From contig OX485809.1 in the NCBI GenBank assembly GCA_950295325.1, positions 2,790,001 through 2,854,000 on the forward strand: a stretch of 64,000 bases of DNA, written 5' to 3'. Under the pieces are notes generated by a model. The model searched no databases. It was not told the DNA's origin and saw only the letters and a program-made list of their open reading frames with translations. This DNA comes from Polytrichum commune (lineage: Eukaryota; Streptophyta; Polytrichopsida; Polytrichales; Polytrichaceae). Below are positions 50,801 through 63,900 of the stretch, piece after piece; the stretch's first letter is position 1, and each line of letters begins with the position of its first letter. The position numbers were made by a program, and so were the translations under genes.

Positions 50801-53800
50801 TGAATTGTTGAGGAATGTAGGTGGAATCACCAATTTTTCAAGACATGCCCCGGTTGCCTAGTCCTCTGGGCACTTTTGTGTACACACAGGTATGTCGATT
50901 GTCTGTCAATTGTGCGACGTCCATCATCCCAGCAATTGAAGTATGGATTTTTTTTTGCAAAACAACCGATTTCCAACCAAAACTCCAGTTGAATTGAAGG
51001 ATAACTCTACTACTATCTTGAACATGTTCCAATGTTCCAGTGTCCACTCAGCCACCTGTTGCTGCACGTTGATGTGTGTTTATTCAAAGTGATAAAGGAA
51101 TTAAAGTCAGATAAAGGAAATATAATGCTTGAGCGTTGCAGTTCAAACGGCTGCCGCTACTTGACCGTATGACCGCCCTTCCTCTCATGTATGCAGGTGA
51201 TTCCTTCGTTGCATAGCCTGACTCCTCTCATGTGTTTTCTGACGCTGGATTTTCAACCAGTGTATCTTAAAGTCAAGTCTTATCTTACAATTATCACCCT
51301 TGCCTTTCACAAATTCACAAAATCACAGATCAGCTCATGCATTGCCATAGTACATTCTACCTGTACATACTACACAAGAGTTTATTTATTGATTGACTGA
51401 TTGCCTTAGACTGTCTGACATTGTGACTGGGTGTGGCAGTGGTTGATTTTGACAACACTGACCGAGCGTGGCAAGACTATGACTCAAGTAAACCCCTCAT
51501 CCATTGATATCCTTCTAAATTCCAATAAGTAGGTTATCTGGTTTGAGTTCAATCCTGGAAATCCCAATAGAGACCACCTCCAAGCAGGAGGCAGGAGTGC
51601 TTGTCCCATAGGCTAACTCCAGAAACATGTCCCGGGTATTTATGCGAGTTTAAGGTTATGATCAAGGGTGAAGTGTCTCTCATACACACCAATCTAAGGT
51701 GGACGTGCCTAACTCGAACATAGCAATAATCTGGACACCTATAGTTGGGTGGTACGTGAGTTAGGTATGGATCTTAGAACGAACACCAAAAAGCCATGTG
51801 TTTAAAACAAATTGGACCATGTGCTCAATATATGCTAACCATTCTAGGCTCAGTGGTCAACATGATTTTGGGGGACCTATATGACCACTCAATCAGCACA
51901 AGAATCTTCATTTTGATTGTAAATAAGATATTCTTACGAGCTCCAAAAATTGTGAGGCAAATGGCCACGGGCATGATTTAGATAAGCTAATCATTTTGCA
52001 CTAATTGTGTGTTTCGTATCCTATGAGAAGTGGGTGCAGAGAGAGGAGTATCCAATAACACACATTTTATCTTAATTCTAATTGGCATCCTCTCTCTCTC
52101 TCTCTCTCAATTCTGAAAAGCTCCCACACTTGACACTGAACCCTAATTCCTGGAGATTATGGATGGCAGGAACTGCACGGGAGCTTTTCAGGGAGTTTGG
52201 GTGCTCGGAACGCGTATACCAGGATGCATTCAACCCAATGCTCCTAGTGGGGCTTTTTGCCCCTGGCGAGCTGTGCAGCGCCGCGGCTTGCCTGGGCATG
52301 CTGTACTACTTCATCTTGGCCCATCAGGTTCTTAACTCCTCCATCAACCTCCCAGTCAGGGCACTTTTACACTCTTACGAGCTTGAGGATCATTGAAATC
52401 TAAAATCTCTCATCGGTGGGAAATGCCGAGACCATGCCACTTTGGTTTACACCAGAGCTTGAGAGCCTAAGGGACCCAGGAAGTTTGAATGGATGGAAAA
52501 CTTACATGGAGTGCGACATGGCATGCAATGGATAATGTTTCCTCGTCTACGGGGTTCTTCTTACAAGCCCATCTCAAAGAAGTGGGTCGAGCCCAAAACT
52601 GGGAGACCAAGACACTTCAAAAATCTCACAAATCGTGATTTATAGTAAGTTGATGTGTAGAGGGGTTCATATGAATAGGATAGTGATGACTTAGTATTGG
52701 TTGAGAGCCTGGCCGCACATGTCATTACACTACACTTGAAGGCCCATGACCACACAAAAATCAATGTTAGGGCTGGTTCACATAGGGTCCCAAGTCCCAA
52801 GTCCCAGGTCTCAGTCATGTCAGCAAGTCCCAACATGGAGGCAAAGCCCCAACTTCTGAGCCTCAAAAAAACCATCTGAATAATGGTTAATTATCATTAA
52901 AGTTGGATCTTGATTATTTTATGCAAAAATATTTTCGGGGGTTTGTGTTGAGAGTTGGGTCTAGCTTTTCACTCGACCCAACTTCCAACACAAGTCCCGA
53001 GCGTCACCTCCAAAAAGTCTTGCCATGTAGGCATCTGGCTAAGGATTGACCTCAAGTAATCTTTGGATACATACAAGTATATGAGTGGTACCATATTGAG
53101 GTGACTGCATCCTTGATATGGAATTGCTAATCACCTGAGATGTATTGCATGCTTAACATCCTAGGAGAAGTGAGCTAATAAGAAAAAAGTGCATGTTTGA
53201 GGCCCACTCACCATACAAGAGAATGCGCACGGTATTGCCTCCGACTGGGTCAGTGTGATCTTGAATTTGAGAAGATGACAAGACAATTTTGGTTATGTTT
53301 GTCGTTGTTGTTGCAATGCTGCGAGGAGAGTTTGATGGGATGAAAAAAGAGCCCAGGGTGACAGCACCTATATATTTAGCAGGAGTCACTGGCAAAACAA
53401 GGCTCTAAAAATTTATAATAAGTTCATAATAAAGCATGGAACAATAAAGGTATCAAATGTAAATGCAAGGTATAATAAGGCATTATATGGTATGCTAAGG
53501 AATATTCTTATACCGTAAGATTATTGAAAACTCTTATTATATCCTACAACCCATGCATAACGAGTCTCCTTATATGGAGGCCAACCATATCAAAACAAAA
53601 AAAGTAAAAATACCATTGGATTGATCTTCTTGAGTTCTTTGCAAGAAGACCAAATTCATTGAGAAGAACGGGATTTCTGAATGAAAAATATGCATAAGAA
53701 ATTATTTCTTTTTCAACAAATATTAATAGCTTCATGGAGAACGCATGTTGCTGCCTGGGGGAAAAGAGTCCCACAGTCCACTCAACTTCACACACCATTG

Positions 53801-56800
53801 TCAATGGATCTCAGGATAAGGGGTTTAGCAGTACAAGGGTTAAGATTTTTCCTATATGGTAAAGCTAATACCTCTGGTGGATTATAATTTATTGCTTGGT
53901 GCAGCCAGACTTCGATGTCGTATGGTGCCGAGGAACAGTGGGTGAGATGATCTTCAAGCCATGGGTAGCGGCCATGCAGGAGGGTGGATGTCGATTCCTT
54001 TCGAACAAAAGGGTCACTGACCTGGTCTTGGACGAAGCCTCAGGGGAAGTGTCTGGTGTTCTCTGTGGGGAGGAGGAGTTTCCAGCTGACGCTGTCATCT
54101 TCGCCGTTGGTATATCTGCAATGCAGAAAATCGTCCCCAGTAGGTACTTTCTCACAACCACACACATGAGAATGATATCAATAGCCAGTCATATCATGTT
54201 CGTTTATGGTATTTAGTGTCACATGCATAATAGCGAGTGTCACTTACCCTATTTGGAGGCGTACGCTAGGTTACACTAATGATCCACAACTTCACCATTG
54301 CCTCACCTCATGGCACCTGGTGTTCAAGTTCGATTACTGATATCTTGGCATGAGTATGTTCAATAAGGTTATGAGGTGTATGCCTATGTTTCACAATGGT
54401 CTACCAGTTGACTTCAATGACCACAAATGACACTTGTTGTTAGTATGCTCAAGAATGCCTTCCCCTTGCATACTAATATGCAAAATTATCATCTCAAGTA
54501 TCCCAATGCGCTATGCTAAATGTCATAACGTAAATAGTATTTCACTTAAGCTAACGAATAGTATCATATTGGCAATCAACAGATGTGACACTTTGAGACC
54601 TCTAGGCATCTAGGTTAGGCCCTTCATAAACAATGTACATGACACTTACCCTATTACAAGGCCTGTGCATGGTTACGCTAATGGCGAAGAACTTGATCAT
54701 TAGTGTAACTTCATGACACTTGGCATTCTAGTGTGCTTATTAATATCTCAAACATTAGTATCCTCAGTAGCATTTATGAGGTCTATGCCTAGGTTACACA
54801 ATGGTCAACAAGTTGACTATAAGTGTAAACACATGATACTTGGCATTGGCCTTCGTATGTTCAATAATATCTTCCTCTTGCTACTAAAACGTAAAAACTA
54901 TCATCTCAAGCACTCCAATGTGCTACACTAAGTGTCATACTATAAATAGTTATGCTCTTCAAATATTTTCTTATGTTGAAAAATAGTTTCAATTAGCAAA
55001 CATGATATTACTAGGCATCTGGTTTAGATTGGCCACCAAATAGGGTACATGACACTAAATACCATAAACATATACCTAGGATGTTAAAGTACACGATTAG
55101 CACAGGATGATTAGCAAATCCAAATTGAGGCCATGAACATTTTCTTCATAATTTTTAGAATTGACATGATTGTCTTATTCATTATCAAAATGTAGATTCT
55201 CTTTTTTCCTTGAATGATCATACAAGTCACACTAGGCCAATTATGTTGCGTATTGGACCTAGAATCCTTAGCAAATTTTGAGCATGGAGTTTGTTCTCTC
55301 TTAAACAAATGTCTTTTTGGTGTCCATTCTTAGATCCACACACCACTCAAACATAGGTGTTTGGTTAAGGTAAGCACGCTCTAACCTCTGTAATATCATA
55401 CTTTGTGACAATCAAAGTGCATGTGAAATTAAGGAGGTCTGCAGTGTTAACATGGATGCATGATAATAGAGAATTAGTGTAGCATGTGACATTATGGAAT
55501 AACACAAAGTCAACATTGTGATAATGACAATGCGACGCGTGTGAGCATGTGGTTTGAATTCTTTGGTGGATTATTTTTAATTTCAAAACCCATGATATGT
55601 GAGAGGGAAATGTGACAACAAGGAGGGAGATTTAAACTGAGGACATGCGTTCCCTAGACAGGGTTTCAGGACATAAGAGGGGGAGTGACCTCACAGAGGG
55701 TGACATTACGGAGGTTAGGGTGTAACCGAATCAGACCTGCTTATTTCATGTAAAAGCTTGGGAGATTATCTTTTGTTGTCCTGGGGGAGGTTATCTCAGG
55801 AAACCGGCTGCTTACATGAGTGGTTGCATCTGTAACCAGAATATTATGCTGATTTCCCTTGACACGGTAGCTTAGATCAGTGCCTGGGAAGTTTTTGGGC
55901 ATAGTCGATTAAGATCCTAGTGATTCTAAATCCAGCCGGTTACATGTTGACATCTTCTGGTTTTGCTTTCATTCATTTGAGCTATATTCTATAGATTCCT
56001 CTAAAACGATCGGTAATTCTCCTGAAGTCTCCAACTTCAACCGGTTATTTCTCAAACTCAACCGGTTCATCTGCACCTAACCGCTGGTTCTCCCCAAGCC
56101 CTGGCTTAGATGATCTCAAATAATCTGCCAATTATTTATGAGGGAGAAAGTCCCTTTAACCCAAGAGTTGCTATGTCCTTTAAACCAAGTCCCTTAAACT
56201 CAAGAGTTGCTATGTCCTTCAAACCAGGAAGCTCCCTTGTGAAGAGGACTTCACCTGTACATACTTGCTAACAGATTGAATACAATAGGTCAATCAAGTA
56301 GAAACAATCAATACAATTAAGTTGTTCCTATTCTTCAACAACTCAATATGTCGCACCGTTCTAGATGCACTTTATTCCATGAATTACAAACAAAGAAACA
56401 TAACCAACAACGTACACTGATATGTGCAATTAGGTTGTCCCATGCTAATTTTATTGACATTCCACACTATTGTTGTACTGTGGTTGCTATACTGATCTAT
56501 AAACAAAACTATAAGTTTTTGTGCTTTGATTATAACCCAAGGTAATTTGCATGGGTAAAGAGGCAACCTATTCGTGAAGGCAACGTGATTGCATATATTA
56601 GTGTAGCTAACTATGTATCTAGGTACCAAGTATTTGTTGTGGATGCATGATAGTACCTACAATAAATAGTCCGATTAGTATGGGTGGAAAAAGAGTGGAG
56701 ATAATTAACATGGTCCGCTCTAGTTGTCAAGTTTGGGTGGAAATAACGTGGGTCCAACCCCTCTTCCCCTTGCTATTCGTTGAGACTTCCAACCAACACC

Positions 56801-57012
56801 TTACATAAAATGAAATATTCATTTCACATCAACAATTGCATAAAATCAAATACTTACCCACATTAATTTTCTAGAAAAGTAACTAATGTGGTCCACACTA
56901 ATTTTAAATTAGAGCTTTGGCATTGGTTGAAAATTAATGTGGGCTCTAGAGCATTACTGGGGCTCACACTAATAGGACTATATAGTGTTGTTGAGCATCA
57001 AGTCTTCACTTA

Positions 57013-57045
<33 letters not shown>

Positions 57046-60000
57046 CTCTGAGTTGGCTTAATAGCTGGACCACTAACCCTACTATTGCAATGTTTAGGGA
57101 TGGAGTTTCTGCAACTGACCATTTACTTGCGCTTGTTGTGTGTAGTAAGGTATTGAAAACGAGGGAAGAGTTTGTGAATACTGCAAATCTTGGAGCTGTT
57201 GACATTCTAGCTGTGCGTCTCTGGCTTGATCGCAAGGTGCCTCTTCTGTTTTACGGGTGTTTACAATTATAATTGGTGTTATCTCTTGGAATATGGTATC
57301 ATATACTTGATAGGTGCTTGATCTAGCTTGGACCTAGTAGCCAACTATCTTGTGTTGGTTCTAGGGAATGAAGGTGGGGTCCTTATCATATGCAAGGTTG
57401 TCATACACGGGGCCTAGGGATCTGTGTAAGGAACCTAGTGGCCTTGACTTTGAAAAATCATCAATTGAGCTAATTTTTTTTCCCTTATACCTATGTTCAG
57501 CCCAAGGCTAATATGATCTTTTTAATGTGCGATAGCTTAAAGTGTTGGTTGAAGCACCCTCTACCATATACAGCTATGGAGGAAAAAAGATGCGGGCACA
57601 ATAAATGGAGGAGATCCCAAATCATGATAAATTTTATATGAACTTGAGATGCCTGCTGAACAAGGACTATGATCATATATAATGGTGATTCTCACAGGTT
57701 GTCATACCAATGCCCAGCAACGCGTGCTTTGGATTCGATACCACGACAGGGTGGACGTTCTTCGACCTCAACACATTACATGACGAGTACAAGAATGAAA
57801 CCGGCACTGTTGTTGAAGCCGATTTTGTAAGTTTTTGCCACTCCATTTTCAACTGGACCTCACTCCCCTGTAATATAAGGGGTCACGTGTGATGATGGGG
57901 TGTTTTTAGGGGGGGCTAGGAAGCAGTGCGCACATATTCATGGGATATTTTGCATCTTTGATGAATATTCATGAATATTCATGATGAATATTTGATGCAC
58001 CTGTTACATTCTTAAATGAACTTTCAATACCCTATTTAGAACCTTCAAATGAGACCCTGTTTTTTTATCGCACCACATTTTCTAGTGGAATGTTGGTTAG
58101 CCCCGTCTTGCAAATACTGCCAACATAATAGGTGCAGAGATCAGGTCACCTCATTAATAACTGTCTCCAAGAAAATTGTTGTGTCATGCTCGCTTGGAGA
58201 ACCCTGTTTGAAAGCACTACTAGTGTGGATCAAATAACAACAAGAATGCAAGCAGTTCGAAACTTAAACATGACGAAAATTGTCATGTCACGATTGTTTG
58301 GAACCACGTGTGATAATGGGGTAAGTTTCAAGGGGGCTATGAAGTCAGACACATATTCATGGGATATTCCATGTATTTCATGATTTTCCTTGGAACAGAA
58401 TCTATATATTTCTCAAAGCAAACTTTCCAGTACCATAAGTCTATTTTAATTGTTTCATAAATCTTACTGCTTTGGAATTCACACCACCCCAAATTGTTTC
58501 CGCATGTGGTTCTTAATATTTTACACAGAGTTACCTCCCTGGGGTTTGAGAGTACTTCCAATGTGTATCAGTTGGTAACAAGAGTGGAAGTGGGTTCATG
58601 GATTGTTTCATGGCAGTATCATGCAAACCAGTTCCTGCCTTTAAGTGACGACCAAATTGTGGAGAAGGTGCAATCGTACCTGGCTGCCTGCATTCCGGAG
58701 TTTGGTAATGCAAAGGTTGTTGATCGAGCTGTTGTTCGATTCCCGAAAGCCGTCACCCACTTCTTCCCAGGTAATTTCATAGGCTCTCACCACGATTTGG
58801 GCGAAGCAACCCATACACTCATTCCTTGTTGGATGCCTAAACCCTTGCCTCCAAGGAACCAAGTGTACGGGCTGGGTTCGCCCCAGCCCTCTCACCACTA
58901 TACTGCCACCACCTAATTTGATGAGCAGATGCCATATGAAGGGTTGCTTCACACTATGGCCGAAGGTTGAGAGGCCGTCGATTTCCACCAATCAGGTTGC
59001 AAGAAACCAAGAGTTCGGCCTCTCGACCCTTCACACTAGAGGCCAAGTCCAGAAGCCATCGCAATTTAGAATGCTTACTTTTTGACCAAGGCAATGGACT
59101 CTCGAAGGAAGTTTGGGTCGGACGGGAATGGAAACCCAAACTATGGGCGAGAGGTTGCCGATTTTTTATTCATCAAAAAATCAAACATTGACAAGATCTT
59201 GGCCATTAGATTGGAGGGGTTGTTTTGGGCAGGGAATACAGTGAGATACTCCTTTGGGTTTGGACTTTGGGCTTGACCTTTAGAGGCTTCACACTATGCC
59301 TAGCCGAAGGCTCCAATTCCTATATCTAGCTTTCTTCAGCCCATTTCTTGGGACTCTCACAAAGTTCGGCCACTCAATCCCACAGCCTCTTGACTTGGAT
59401 GGCCATAGTGTGAAGCAGCCCTAAATTGAATTCAGAAGGCCGGTTCGATTCGAGATATATAGTTCCGAATGCCTTCATAGTTTCCTTATTTGCCTGTGCT
59501 GAGGTCTTTGTTGCAGGTTCGTATCAGTACATGATGCGGGGGACGACGAGCTTTCCGAATGTGTTCATGGCAGGTGACTGGATTGTGAATCGGCATGGCT
59601 CATGGTCTCAGGTACTTGCATCACACATCTCCAAAGGGTAGTGTCCACGTGAAATTATCTTATGATGTATTAATTAATTTGATGTGACACCTTGATTTGT
59701 AGTAACATAATCATACGCAACATATTAGAAGAGTAAATAAGAGATCACAACATGTTTTTAGAAATTTTATGATGTTTTTTTATTTCATTTCCATTTTTTT
59801 AATATGAAATCCTTGCCTCTGGAAGTTTCTGATATATGTACATTCATCATCCGACTCATGTCCTCCAACACATGTGGAAATGTTCATCAAGGCCTAGAGT
59901 TCACTACATCTCAAAACACAAGCGACCAATGCTTGATGTTAAATTCAGTGGTTACACATACCCTCCAGGGTTTGATAAACTGTCAAGTTCTGACTCAAAC

Positions 60001-60463
60001 ACTTAGCTAATCATCTACTCAACACTCATTCAACACATAGTTCAACCTTTTAGATCTTGCAGCTATTAAATTCAGGTACGAAAGTTTAAAATTGAAACCT
60101 CATGTTTGGACATTGATTTGATGCTGTAGATTGATGTGATCGGATCGATGCTGACCTAGTGACAAGCGTACTAACTTGATGATGTATGAAATTAGAGGTT
60201 ATGAAATTTTGTGATACACCGATCTTCAAGATTGTTGCTCATCGTGCTGGATGGATCGTATTTCAAAATTGTTGGATCAGGAAAAGGCATTCGTAACGGG
60301 CCTGGAAGCTGCGAACCGAGTGGTGGACCAGCTTGACCAGGGGGAGCTTGCAGAGATTATTCCCGTGGACGCCGATGAACCGCATGTGCAGGAGCTTCGG
60401 AGAATAAACGAAGCAGCGAAAGGGCTGATGAGCCAGCTGCCCTTCTCCCAGTTCTTCCTTTGA
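47823..60463 (+). CDS. Plastid-type FAD-dependent carotene-desaturase-like amine oxidoreductase, 14 exons
   Basis: Exons: 47823-47935, 48599-48752, 49977-50076, 50193-50299, 50821-50889, 51197-51233, 51440-51487, 52170-52327, 53905-54143, 57146-57236, 57698-57826, 58617-58770, 59517-59611 and 60281-60463. All junctions are GT-AG, all phases agree, and the sum is 1677 bp (558 residues). Residues 1 to about 66 are Ser/Arg-rich and poor in acids, like a chloroplast transit peptide. Residues 69-89 form the FAD-binding fold (VAVVVGAGWAGLG, with Glu97 after the second strand). PGG follows at 102-104 and the C-terminal FAD signature MAGDW at 484-488. Other hallmarks: GFWYPYKNIFSLVNELG, DFDNTDRAW and FGCSERVYQD. 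This fits the plant and cyanobacterial zeta-carotene/phytoene-desaturase-like flavoprotein family. The substrate is unproven, and it is not an obvious ZDS, PDS or CRTISO ortholog. Confidence 0.92.
48085..48560 (+). repeat. Direct duplication in intron 1
   Basis: Two units of about 255 bp start near 48090 and 48345 with TTCAATTGTTAAYATCRCAA. They share GGGAGGGCCTATGTGAYCAC, GTGATGAAA and GCGTGATTCATTGCAATTGC. The second unit runs almost to the exon 2 acceptor at 48598. The opening part resembles the inverse-oriented intron repeat at 49240-49580. Confidence 0.8.
49240..49580 (+). repeat. Dispersed intron repeat, copy in intron 2
   Basis: Shares blocks with 55075-55365 in the same orientation (GGTTAGCGAATCCAAAT, TTATTCATTATCAAA, GTCTTTTTGGT, ATAGGTGTTTG) and with 51640-51960 in inverse orientation (GAAGATTCTTGTGCT, followed by TGGTCATA). 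The three copies show that this family helped expand the gene's introns. Confidence 0.75.
51640..51960 (-). repeat. Dispersed intron repeat, inverted copy in intron 7
   Basis: Contains AGCACAAGAATCTTCATTTT and CCTATATGACCACTCAAT, the inverse of the copy at 49240-49580. It also resembles the intron 1 units (CTAGGCTCAGTGGTCAACAT against CTAGGTTCAATTGTTAATAT). Confidence 0.65.
54202..55069. mobile_element. Inverted-repeat element with internal duplication in intron 9
   Basis: GTTTATGGTATTTAGTGTCA at 54202 is mirrored at 55047-55069 (TGACACTAAATACCATAAAC). Between them two related units of roughly 415 bp follow each other in direct orientation (TGACACTTACCCTAT, GTTACACTAATG, TATCATCTCAAG, CCAATGYGCTA). 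No TSD could be verified, so the exact ends are provisional. Confidence 0.6.
55075..55365 (+). repeat. Dispersed intron repeat, copy in intron 9
   Basis: Directly adjoins the inverted-repeat element and matches 49240-49580 in the same orientation (GATTAGCAAATCCAAAT, TTATTCATTATCAAAATG, AAATGTCTTTTTGGTGTCC). Confidence 0.7.
55880..56100 (+). repeat. CCGGTT-rich dispersed repeat, copy 2
   Basis: Same family as 1160-1395, in the same orientation, with CTATATTCTATAGATTCC and several AACCGGTT motifs. It lies in intron 9 of the desaturase-like gene. Confidence 0.75.
57885..58385 (+). repeat. Paired direct repeats in intron 11
   Basis: Two stretches of about 75 bp (57885-57960 and 58303-58378) share CACGTGTGATRATGGGGT, AGGGGGGCTA and CACATATTCATGGGATAT. 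A shorter related stretch lies at about 3590-3640 (CCACGTATGATAATGGGGTA). The nature of the repeat is unknown. Confidence 0.65.
58941..59421. mobile_element. 481-bp MITE in intron 12
   Basis: The left end GGGTTGCTTCACACTATGGC is matched by an inverted right end GCCATAGTGTGAAGCAGCCC with one mismatch. Further internal inverse matches include GGCCGAAGG against CCTAGCCGAAGG-like blocks. Flanking triplets are GAA and TAA, so a Harbinger-type TWA duplication is possible but not clear. The interior is non-coding. Confidence 0.8.
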
Positions 60464-60486
60464 CTTACAACTCAGATTGCAGTGTC

Positions 60487-60530
60487 TGGGGAGATTTTCG
60501 GGCATAATCGGTCGAGATCTTAGTGTTTCC
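60487..60530 (+). repeat. CCGGTT-rich dispersed repeat, copy 3, cut by Copia
   Basis: The start of the family (GGGCATAATCGGTCGAGATC, then TTAGTGTTTCC) is present and then breaks exactly where the Copia LTR begins. The copy lies in the 3' region of the desaturase-like gene, 24 bp after the stop codon. Confidence 0.7.
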
Positions 60531-60798
60531 TATTGTTACGATTAGGTTTCAGCATTGTTAGAGCGTAGAAGCTGGAATCTTCTAGAAGCTTCATAGGTAG
60601 GTTACTAGTTAGTTGTTGTTTACGTTGTGTTGTTACCATTTCACTTAGTATTGCTATCAATCTTTTAGGTAGTTTGATTCATTGTTGCTAAGGCTAGTTG
60701 TGAGACATGTTAGTTGCATTGTAATAAAGGAAGTAAATAGGAATTGGTACACTTCATGTGTGAGCTATGGAAGCTTGTTTGGTTCTATTGTTGCAATA
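60531..60798 (+). repeat. Copia 5' LTR (putative)
   Basis: About 268 bp beginning TATTGTTACG and ending TTGCAATA, giving TATTG/CAATA inverted ends. It is followed at once by GGTTATGGGCGCCAG, which could serve as the primer-binding site. The 3' LTR lies outside the window, so the limits cannot be confirmed by comparison. Confidence 0.6.
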
Positions 60799-60939
60799 GG
60801 TTATGGGCGCCAGTGACAATCTGTTGCGTGGAGATAAAGTCAGTCCAGAAAGTTGTTCCATAGTTTAGGGTCAGTTCTTGAATTATCAGAGGTCACTGCG
60901 ATTAGTTCGATACGACCAAGAGGATAATCGTTACTTCCA

Positions 60940-63900
60940 ATGGCAGATACCAGTGCCATGTCTGACATCCGGAAGTCTACCTCAGTCGATAAATACAATG
61001 GCACAAACTTCCACTTATGGAAGATGCATCTGAGTTTCATTTTTCAATCTCGCGATTTTTTTTCGATCGTCAATGGTACTTTGAAGAAATCTGCTCTTAC
61101 TACTGTTGCCCACAAAATGATGTGGGAGAAAAAAGATAAGCAAGCCATTGTGGCCATTCTAGCCACCCTTGATTCGTTTCACAAGGCAGAGGTTATCAAC
61201 TGCACCACTTCTCATGAATTGTGGACGCAGCTTCAAGCCTATCATGACCAACACTCCGACGAGTGCGTCATCGCGCTTCAAGAAAAATACTACGGGAGCA
61301 AGCTTAGTGCTGATGAGTCTATTGCCACTTTCATCAGTTCTTTGCAAAAATTGGCGAAGCAGTTGACTGATCTTGGCCAACCAATTTCTGACCAACAGTT
61401 AATAAATAAAATCAAGTGCGGTCTGCCTTCGGTGTTTGATCCGCTTCTTCTTGCTTGGGATAGCGTTCCTGTTGCCGATCAGACTCTTCCCTCTTTTCAA
61501 GCACGGCTTGTAAAGTTTCAGCACAAACTTCGTGATCATGTTCTTTCATCGGAGGCTCCTTTGGAACAGGTGTTCCTCGCTAAAGGTTTTTTGCCTGCAC
61601 CATCTAAGTCTCACTCCTCTCAGACTGTTGAGCAAAAGCATGAACGAGCAGAGCGTTTAGCACGGCAGAAGCGTCGATCCCGTTGCTACAAATGCAGCAG
61701 GCACGGTCATTTTGGCGAAGAATGTCCACACGACAGTGATACATCATCCTCTGTTGAATCCCCGAAACGACACAAGGGACTTCGTTCTGATCGTATATTT
61801 TCGCAACAAAAAATCACCTCTAAGGGGAAGCATAGTCATGCTAATGTCACTGCGAGTTCCGTATCTTTACACTCTGATTCCTCTGAGTATGTCTCTAGTG
61901 AGGCATATTGTGCGAACTCTGGTACACTTGACCCTTCGAGTGAGGCTGATTTTTCTTGGATTGCTGATTCTGGTGCTACTGAGCACATGTCTGACAAACG
62001 GCAGTGGTTTACGAATTTTCATCCCGTTCATGACAAATACTGGAGCGTCTCCATCGCTGACAATCATCTCCTGTATGTGTGAGGCATTGGTGATATCACA
62101 GTGCATGCCATTATCAATGGAGTGGACAAGCCTTTTAAACTCCAAAACGTCTTGTATGTATCTTCGGCGGAATTTGATTTCTATCAGTTGGCTCACAGAG
62201 AAGCACATTGCAATTATTCATGTCCGTGATGAGTGCAAAATGATCAACCACGATGGTACTGGCCGAATCCTCATGACTAGCTCCAAGTCTGATGGTCTCT
62301 GGCGGCTTCATATTACTTCTATCACTCCTTCCAGCACGGCTAATCTTGCTTGTGTGGCCGCCTCCTCCTCGGGACATTTATCTCGATCTACTCTCAATCT
62401 TCACCGGTGGCACACTAGACTTGGTCATGCTAGTTTTCGCACAATTCGCGACATGAGTAGCCGGGAAACTGTTTTTGGCCTTCCCTCTTTCAGTAAGGCC
62501 ACTCCTCTTGTCTGCACTGGCTGTGTTCAAGGCAAGATCCATCACCGTCCATTTCCTGTCAACACAGCGGAAGCGTGTTGCTCTTCCGGGTCTTTTCTTT
62601 CACTCTGATGTGGCTGGTCCGTTTCAAGTTCCTTCTCTTGGAGGTCATTCTTATTTCATGACTTTTAAAGATGACCATAGTAGCTTTCGTTTTGTTTTTC
62701 TCATGCCATATCGCACTGCTATTTTGTCCATTTTCAAGAGTTTGTATAAACTCTCCAAGAAGGAAACTGGTCGATCCATGGTTAAACTTCGCACGGACAA
62801 TGCGAAAGAGTTTCTCTCCCGAGAGTTTCAAGACTACATCAAGCAAAAGGGCATTCGCCATGAACTCACGGCTCCCTACTCTGCAGAGCAGAATTCTGTA
62901 GTCGAAAGGGATAATCGGACAGTGGTTGAGTATGCCCGGAGCACGCTTTATCAGAAGTCTCTTCCCCTTGAATTCTGGGGTGAAGCTGTCAATACAGCAG
63001 TCTATGTTCTCAACAGAGTTTCTAGTCGCACTCTTCATGGTGAAACTCCATTCACTAAGTGGTATGGCTACAAGCTAGATGTTAGTCATTTCAAAGAGTT
63101 TGGCAGTATTTGTTATGCTCATGTGCCAAAGCAAGTTCGAGCAAAGCTTGACAGCAAGGCTCAGGAATGTTTATTCGTTGGTTACTGTTCAACTTCCAAG
63201 GCTAATCGCTTATGGTCTATTCATAAACGAAAAATTCTGCACTCTCGAGACGTGATTTTTGATGAGGAAACGTCTCCTAATTTCCCATCCTCTCTCATCA
63301 GGGCCACTTCTCCGCCTGACTATTCTCTTCTGTTTCCTGTTGAATCCCATGACTCTCAACTTTCTGTGTCTGCTGACTCTTCTCAAAGTGTCTCCTCCAT
63401 CTTTCCTTTCACTGATCCCGTTTCAATGGGAGTTGCCGGCTCCGCGGATGTTCTTGTTGAACTCGGTGGTTCATTGTGTGAGTCCAATTCGTCATCAGTG
63501 GGAGCATCACCGTCGAATAATCGTTCTCTGTCACTCTCAGGTCATGTTTTCTCAAGGTCTTCTGATACTAGTGTCGACACATCTTGCCTTCCTGATTCTT
63601 TTTCTCCAGATGCCTATGATTCTTCTCTTCAGTCTTCATCCCCGGTGGCTATATCTCCCTCTGACTCAAGCGATCCTCTCAATCCAACTATTCGTACGTG
63701 ACCTCTCTCTGAGCTCTATCTGCACAGTACGGCTAATTCTCGGCACACTGCTGCTTCGACGTCTTTTGTGGCTGCAGCTAAAGTGAAGTTATCCCAACGT
63801 GTGTTTGTGTTGCCCTCTGAGCCTCAAACTTTTAGCCAAGCTTTAAAATCAGATCACAAAGCAGAGTGGGAGAAAGCTATGTTGGAGGAAATTAATTCGT

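Noticed and set aside
52930-53000. Hairpin GAGTTGGGTC / GACCCAACTT in intron 8 as a regulatory RNA
   Set aside because: A single imperfect palindrome next to short repeats; no evidence beyond self-complementarity.
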